Positions 60,290 to 64,000 of a stretch of DNA of 64,000 bases are shown here, one piece after another. Numbering within the stretch: the first letter of the stretch is position 1; every line of letters starts with the position of its first letter. Origin of the DNA: Clostridia bacterium (GTDB taxonomy: Bacteria > Bacillota > Clostridia > Oscillospirales > Acutalibacteraceae); contig JAFTXJ010000013.1 in the NCBI GenBank assembly GCA_017461625.1, forward strand, positions 124,001 to 188,000. Reading direction: 5' to 3'. The notes under the pieces were generated by a model that saw only the letters and a program-made list of their open reading frames with translations, was not told where the DNA came from and searched no databases. A program made the translations under genes and the position numbers.

Positions 60290-60639
60290 TATTTTCCGCT
60301 GGCTCCTCTCAATCCGTTTTCATACAGCTTACCGCAAGAGCTGAACATTTCAAGCTTTGTGCACACAAGAACAATCTCCCTTTCCTCAGCAAGCTCAACC
60401 ATACTTTCGTCAGGGCGTTTGCCTCTGACAAAAACGATGCACTTCATATCCATCATTTCTGCAGTGCGTACAACCTGAGGATTAACAAGACCTGTGAGCA
60501 TAACTGCCTGCTCTTTAACAAAAGCAAGCACATCACTCATCATATCACTTCCGCAAGCGGCGAAAACTTCGTTTTCAACATACTCCTCACCAAAAACAAT
60601 TTCGCCCTCAAGAATAGAAACAAGCTCTTTGATTTTCAT
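60289..60639 (-). CDS. DRTGG-domain protein (first gene of the module)
   Basis: A 116-residue protein. The DRTGG-like core is ENEVFAACGSDMMSDVLAFV near residue 22-41, followed by PQVVRTAEMMDMKCIVFVRGK cut as PQVVRTAEMMDMKCIVFVRG and the C-terminal IVLVCTKLEMFSSCGKLYENG. It resembles the second DRTGG protein of the same operon and the N-terminal domains found in bacterial redox/acetyl-phosphate proteins. GGGAGG lies about 8 nt before the ATG at 60639. Ligand unknown. Confidence 0.85.
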   Translation of the reverse strand: MKIKELVSILEGEIVFGEEYVENEVFAACGSDMMSDVLAFVKEQAVMLTGLVNPQVVRTAEMMDMKCIVFVRGKRPDESMVELAEEREIVLVCTKLEMFSSCGKLYENGLRGASGK

Positions 60640-60670
60640 TAAAATTCCTCCCGATTATTGTCCTGTATCA

Positions 60671-60699
60671 ATTATATCACAAAGATTTTTTATCTACAA
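60671..60699 (-). promoter_or_regulatory. Promoter of the sensor module operon
   Basis: Minus-strand TTGTAG (60694-60699), 17-nt spacer, extended -10 TGATATAAT (box 60671-60676). No convincing Rex-type dyad sits here. Confidence 0.72.
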
Positions 60700-60752
60700 C
60701 CTGTTGGCAAAAATTTCAAGACTAAATAAATGTTAACAATTTGTTTAATTTG

Positions 60753-60781
60753 TTGACTTTGATTAGTCCGTGTGTTAAAAT
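60753..60781 (+). promoter_or_regulatory. Promoter of the secreted hydrolase gene
   Basis: TTGACT (60753-60758), 17-nt spacer, TAAAAT (60776-60781), divergent from the sensor operon. Confidence 0.7.
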
Positions 60782-60818
60782 TTCTTTGATTAAATTTCTA
60801 ATAGGAGGATATAAAAAG

Positions 60819-62411
60819 ATGAAAAAAGTCTTTTCTCTGATTATGACCGCCGTCATTCTTTTGGTTGGTTTGTTGCCCTTGGGTGTTAACGCTGCAACCA
60901 CCTGTAAGTGTGACGAGGTACCGATTGTTTATATAAGAGGACGTGCCGATATTGTTGCTGATAAAACAAAAAAGCAAAGCGCTTCAAACCCGGCATTACC
61001 CACTGTTTCATCAACCGAGCTTGAAAACTACATAAAAAAGCTTATCCCCGTGTATTCCTTTTGTGCCGTTACGCAGAACTTTGACCCTTTCGCAGAAGAA
61101 CTTGCAAAAATTTTTGCTGAAGAATATAAGGACTATGCTCTCGACAAAAACGGAAATGTTGATAACAACTCGGGCATTTCCTTAGAAAAGCAGTGGTCAG
61201 CCGATAAGTTAAAAGACGTTCATAAGGCAAGCAGCAAGGTTGAAACAGCAAAGCAGGCAAGCACCGAGCTTTATAAATACTATTTTATTTATGACTGCCG
61301 TATCGATACCTTTGAAGTTGCCGATGAGCTTCATGATTATATTACAGCCGTAAAAAATGTAACAGGTCATTCCACGGTTAAAATTGTTGCCCGTTGTTTC
61401 GGTTCCAATGTTCTTTCAGCTTACTTATCAAGATATGGATGGAGTGACATTGAAGACGTTATACTCTACAATCCGATTATGTACGGAACAGATAAGCTCG
61501 ACTGCATTTTTACAGGCAACATTGAGCTTACCCGTGATTCAATTGATTACATTGCCAATAACTATGAGCCTGATACAGATATGGACAGAAACCTTAAGCT
61601 TGCAGCCGAGATTCTTAACACAGTGGGTGGATTTGATTTAACAACCGAGACCGCATCTTATGTTGTGAACTACTGTATCCCCGAAATTCTGGTTGAAACC
61701 TATGCCACCTGCCCCGGCTATTGGTCAATGCTTTCTGCAGATGCTTATGAAGAGGCAAAAGATTTCATCTTTGGCTATTACGGCAACACTTATGACGCTA
61801 TTATAGAAAAGACTGACTATTACCACGAAAATGTTCGCTTAAAGCTTGATGAAATTTATTCGCAAATGGCGGCTGACGGCGTTGACGTTCACGTTATTGC
61901 AAAATACGGTACACAGATTCTCCCGATTATGAAAGACCCGTTTGAGCAGAGCGATGACACCGTTAATGTTTCAACTCAGGCTCCCGGAACTGTATGCCCC
62001 AAGCTTGGATATACCTTTGGTGATGCATATATCGAAACTGCCGTAGCTGCAGGTGTTGACAAATATATTTCACCTGACAGGCAGGTTGACGCTTCAGGTG
62101 CAATGTTCAGGGATACCACCTGGTATGTAAAAAACCTTGTTCATGACAAGTTCCCTGTTGTTCTTGATGATCTCATTTATAAAATTTTCAGATATGACGG
62201 CACTTACACAATTGACACCGATAAGAAGTATCCGCAATACCTTTTATTTGAAACCGACGGAACAAACGAAACTCTCACCCCTGTTACAGGTGTTAATCCC
62301 GAAGATACAGCCAATGATAATGCAAAGGATATTTTTGTTTTCATTCAAAAAATCCAGGCTGTTATAATTAAATTCATTCTTAATTATTTTAATGGGTTCG
62401 TTCTTAAATAA
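60819..62411 (+). CDS. Secreted alpha/beta-hydrolase-like protein with Cys in the nucleophile elbow
   Basis: A 530-residue secreted protein. The signal peptide (about 1-25, VGLLPLGVNAA) precedes a lipase-like alpha/beta-hydrolase region: PIVYIRGRADI near 34 (first strand) and STVKIVARCFGSNVLSAYLS near 185-204, which aligns with the strand-elbow-helix VNLVGHSMGG of lipases, with Cys in place of Ser. Asp and His of a triad could not be placed with confidence. The C-terminal 25 residues are strongly hydrophobic (IFVFIQKIQAVIIKFILNYF). The ATG at 60819 follows AGGAGG by 10 nt; an upstream in-frame start at 60741 overlaps the promoter. Target lipid or ester unknown. Confidence 0.78.
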   Translation: MKKVFSLIMTAVILLVGLLPLGVNAATTCKCDEVPIVYIRGRADIVADKTKKQSASNPALPTVSSTELENYIKKLIPVYSFCAVTQNFDPFAEELAKIFAEEYKDYALDKNGNVDNNSGISLEKQWSADKLKDVHKASSKVETAKQASTELYKYYFIYDCRIDTFEVADELHDYITAVKNVTGHSTVKIVARCFGSNVLSAYLSRYGWSDIEDVILYNPIMYGTDKLDCIFTGNIELTRDSIDYIANNYEPDTDMDRNLKLAAEILNTVGGFDLTTETASYVVNYCIPEILVETYATCPGYWSMLSADAYEEAKDFIFGYYGNTYDAIIEKTDYYHENVRLKLDEIYSQMAADGVDVHVIAKYGTQILPIMKDPFEQSDDTVNVSTQAPGTVCPKLGYTFGDAYIETAVAAGVDKYISPDRQVDASGAMFRDTTWYVKNLVHDKFPVVLDDLIYKIFRYDGTYTIDTDKKYPQYLLFETDGTNETLTPVTGVNPEDTANDNAKDIFVFIQKIQAVIIKFILNYFNGFVLK

Positions 62412-62415
62412 TATC

Positions 62416-62448
62416 ATCCCGACAGTTGATAATGCTGTCGGGATTTTT
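62416..62448 (+). terminator. Terminator of the secreted hydrolase gene
   Basis: Stem ATCCCGACAG / CTGTCGGGAT (loop TTGATAATG) then TTTTTCT. Confidence 0.88.
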
Positions 62449-62462
62449 CTATATATAAGTCA

Positions 62463-62496
62463 ACAAAAACGGATTGCCAAAATATGACAATCCGTT
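62463..62496 (-). terminator. Terminator of secA
   Basis: Minus-strand stem AACGGATTG / CAATCCGTT (62488-62496 with 62468-62476) then TTTTTGT, 6 nt after the secA stop. Confidence 0.85.
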
Positions 62497-62501
62497 AACT
62501 G

Positions 62502-64000
62502 TTATTCTGCCTGTTTGCCGGGGGCGCCGCAGCATTTTTTATATTTCTTTCCGCTTCCGCATGGGCATGGGTCATTAGGGCCGACCTTTTTGCCTTTTCT
62601 TACTGTTCTGCCTTTTTCGCTTCCGTCGGAAGAACCGCTTTCGCTTGTAATTTTAGCAGTCTGCTTTCTTTCGGTTTCTTCTTTAGATTTAATAACAACC
62701 GTAAGCATCTGCTTAACTGTATCTTCACGGATGTTAGTGCTCATTTCATCAAACAAATCTGAGCCCTGAACACGGTATGCAACAACAGGCTGCTGCTGAC
62801 CGTAAGCACGAAGTCCGATACCTCTGCGAAGCTCGTCCATATCGTCGATGTGGTCCATCCACTTTGTGTCAACGTTGCGAAGAAGAATCATTCTTTCAAG
62901 AGCACGCATTGTCTCTTCGCCAAGGATTTCCTCACGCTTTTCATAAAGAGCGTGACCTCTTTCAAGGAGCATTTCTTTTGCGTCTGCTCTGTTTGCCTTG
63001 TCACCGGGGAAGTCCTCATCGGTGGTAAGCCAGCCCTTGAACTTACTGCGAAGACCTGCAACATTCCACTCATTTTCGGGAAGTGCTGACGGGCAATAGA
63101 AGTCAACTGACTCGTTAATGCATTCATCAAGCATACGCATAATTGCAGGCTTCAATTCTTCACCGTTGAGCACTCTGTTACGCTGGTCATAAATAAGCTC
63201 ACGCTGACGGTTCATAACATCGTCAAACTGGAGAGTGTTCTTACGGATAGCGAAGTTCTGTCCTTCCTTCTTATGCTGTGCACTTTCAATGGATTTTGAA
63301 ACCATTTTTGATTCAATGGGCATATCCTCGGGGGTGTTGAGTGCACCCATCATATTTGAAAGTCTTTCACCACCGAAAAGTCGCATAAGGTCATCTTCAA
63401 GTGAAAGATAGAAACGGCTTGCACCGGGGTCACCTTGACGGCCGGCACGTCCGCGGAGCTGATTATCAATTCGACGTGAATCGTGACGCTCTGTGCCGAT
63501 GATGTAAAGACCGCCTGCTTCACGGACCTTGTCTGCCTCATCTTTGATAGAGTCTTTATATTTCTTTTCAAGAGCCTGATATTCGTTTCTTGCGTTGATA
63601 ATATCTTCGTTATCGGTGTCGGCAAAGCCTGTTGCTTCAACAATAAGTTCTTCCGGATATTCCATTCTTCTCATTTCGGCTTTTGCAAGATATTCTGAGT
63701 TACCACCGAGCATAATATCGGTACCACGACCTGCCATATTGGTTGCGATTGTAACTGCACCAAACTTACCTGCCTGAGCAACGATTTCAGCTTCTTTATC
63801 GTGGAACTTTGCGTTCAACACTTCGTGTTTGATGCCGTTGCGTCTGAGGATTTTACTGAGCTCTTCTGACTTTTCAATTGAAATTGTACCCACAAGAACA
63901 GGCTGACCCTTTTCGTGGCAGAGCTTAATCTGCTCAACAATGGCATCAAACTTAGCCTTTTCTGTTTTATAAACAACGTCGGGAGCATCCTGACGGATCA
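62502..64000 (-). CDS. secA: Protein translocase ATPase SecA (N-terminal part beyond window edge)
   Basis: Motor ATPase that drives preproteins through SecYEG. About 499 C-terminal codons are visible. The second nucleotide-binding domain has GQPVLVGTISIEKSEELSKI near the edge, FGAVTIATNMAGRGTDIMLGG cut as VTIATNMAGRGTDIMLGG, and DSRRIDNQLRGRAGRQGDPG. The helical wing and scaffold follow (LQFDDVMNRQRELIYDQRN). The C-terminal zinc motif GPNDPCPCGSGKKYKKCCG binds SecB or ribosomes. The apparent start codon at 63893 is an internal GTG, not the gene start. Nothing unusual is seen. Confidence 0.97.
   Translation of the reverse strand, partial: IRQDAPDVVYKTEKAKFDAIVEQIKLCHEKGQPVLVGTISIEKSEELSKILRRNGIKHEVLNAKFHDKEAEIVAQAGKFGAVTIATNMAGRGTDIMLGGNSEYLAKAEMRRMEYPEELIVEATGFADTDNEDIINARNEYQALEKKYKDSIKDEADKVREAGGLYIIGTERHDSRRIDNQLRGRAGRQGDPGASRFYLSLEDDLMRLFGGERLSNMMGALNTPEDMPIESKMVSKSIESAQHKKEGQNFAIRKNTLQFDDVMNRQRELIYDQRNRVLNGEELKPAIMRMLDECINESVDFYCPSALPENEWNVAGLRSKFKGWLTTDEDFPGDKANRADAKEMLLERGHALYEKREEILGEETMRALERMILLRNVDTKWMDHIDDMDELRRGIGLRAYGQQQPVVAYRVQGSDLFDEMSTNIREDTVKQMLTVVIKSKEETERKQTAKITSESGSSDGSEKGRTVRKGKKVGPNDPCPCGSGKKYKKCCGAPGKQAE

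Noticed and set aside
60721..60760. Rex-like site near TGTTAACA upstream of the sensor module
   Set aside because: One half (TTGTTAA) is fine, but no second half occurs at the correct spacing; it is AT-rich sequence.
62502..63893. Start codon of secA at 63893
   Set aside because: The reading frame continues to the right edge with SecA sequence (IRQDAPDVVYKTEKAKFDAI), so 63893 is an internal GTG.
1..64000. CRISPR array, tRNA or rRNA genes, phage structural genes
   Set aside because: I looked for regular direct repeats, cloverleaf sequences with CCA-like ends and typical phage proteins, and saw none.

Overview
The window looks like the chromosome of a strictly anaerobic, spore-forming, low-to-moderate GC Clostridia member, most likely a gut Oscillospirales/Ruminococcaceae-type organism. 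The reasons are a full-length spoVT, a multi-subunit electron-bifurcating [FeFe] hydrogenase operon, strong AGGAGG ribosome sites with ATG/GTG/TTG starts, consensus TTGACA-17-TATAAT promoters, a clostridial gene order (infC-rpmI-rplT; rnc-smc; prfA-sua5) and GC-rich intergenic repeat elements. The taxonomic placement is inference; no rRNA gene is present. I see no tRNA, rRNA, CRISPR array or intact transposase.

Layout. 1-10.5 kb (minus strand) is a tight housekeeping run reading rRNA/tRNA methyltransferase, dprA, topA, trmFO, rnc, an Elp3-like radical SAM gene and smc (cut by the left edge). 10.5-11.8 kb is the infC-rpmI-rplT operon behind an L20-type attenuator leader; infC appears to start at AUC. 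11.9-15.6 kb (plus) holds two glycosyltransferases and a MATE exporter. 15.7-23.3 kb (minus) holds argS, a DUF1934 gene, ddl and an M18 aminopeptidase, then DUF951, prfA and an in-frame Sua5-CoaE fusion. 23.4-26.0 kb (plus) holds an S1-domain protein, a PHP phosphoesterase and an unknown protein.

26.0-28.4 kb is the most unusual stretch. spoVT is preceded by a sporulation-type promoter whose spacer is complementary to the spoVT ribosome site. Upstream lies a gyrase-A-like gene that keeps the DNA-gate domains but lacks nearly all of the coiled-coil/C-gate and the whole C-terminal domain. Upstream of that are a broken second spoVT 5' end, a structured inverted repeat, and a 170-bp non-autonomous element inserted in the second spoVT promoter.

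28.4-41.3 kb carries membrane proteins (one a CPBP protease), tadA, a cytoplasmic GH95 fucosidase, proS, xth and a secreted sialate-O-acetylesterase-like protein, followed by a 275-bp repeat region. 41.3-48.4 kb is a minus-strand operon gltX, alpha-galactosidase (GH36), glnS, a membrane protein and a HAD phosphatase. 48.6-52.1 kb has an iron alcohol dehydrogenase, an ECF sigma factor with a DUF4349 membrane partner, and a peptidase E.

52.2-60.7 kb is an energy-metabolism island. HydC, a GHKL ATPase, an HndB-like ferredoxin, HydB and HydA form a confurcating/bifurcating hydrogenase operon behind a candidate Rex operator. Just upstream, a second operon encodes two DRTGG proteins, an RsbW-like ATPase, a sensor-type [FeFe] hydrogenase-like protein and a PHP phosphoesterase. 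Together these look like a redox or H2 sensing and signalling module for the hydrogenase. The window ends with a secreted alpha/beta-hydrolase-like protein with a cysteine in the nucleophile elbow, and the C-terminal part of secA (cut by the right edge).
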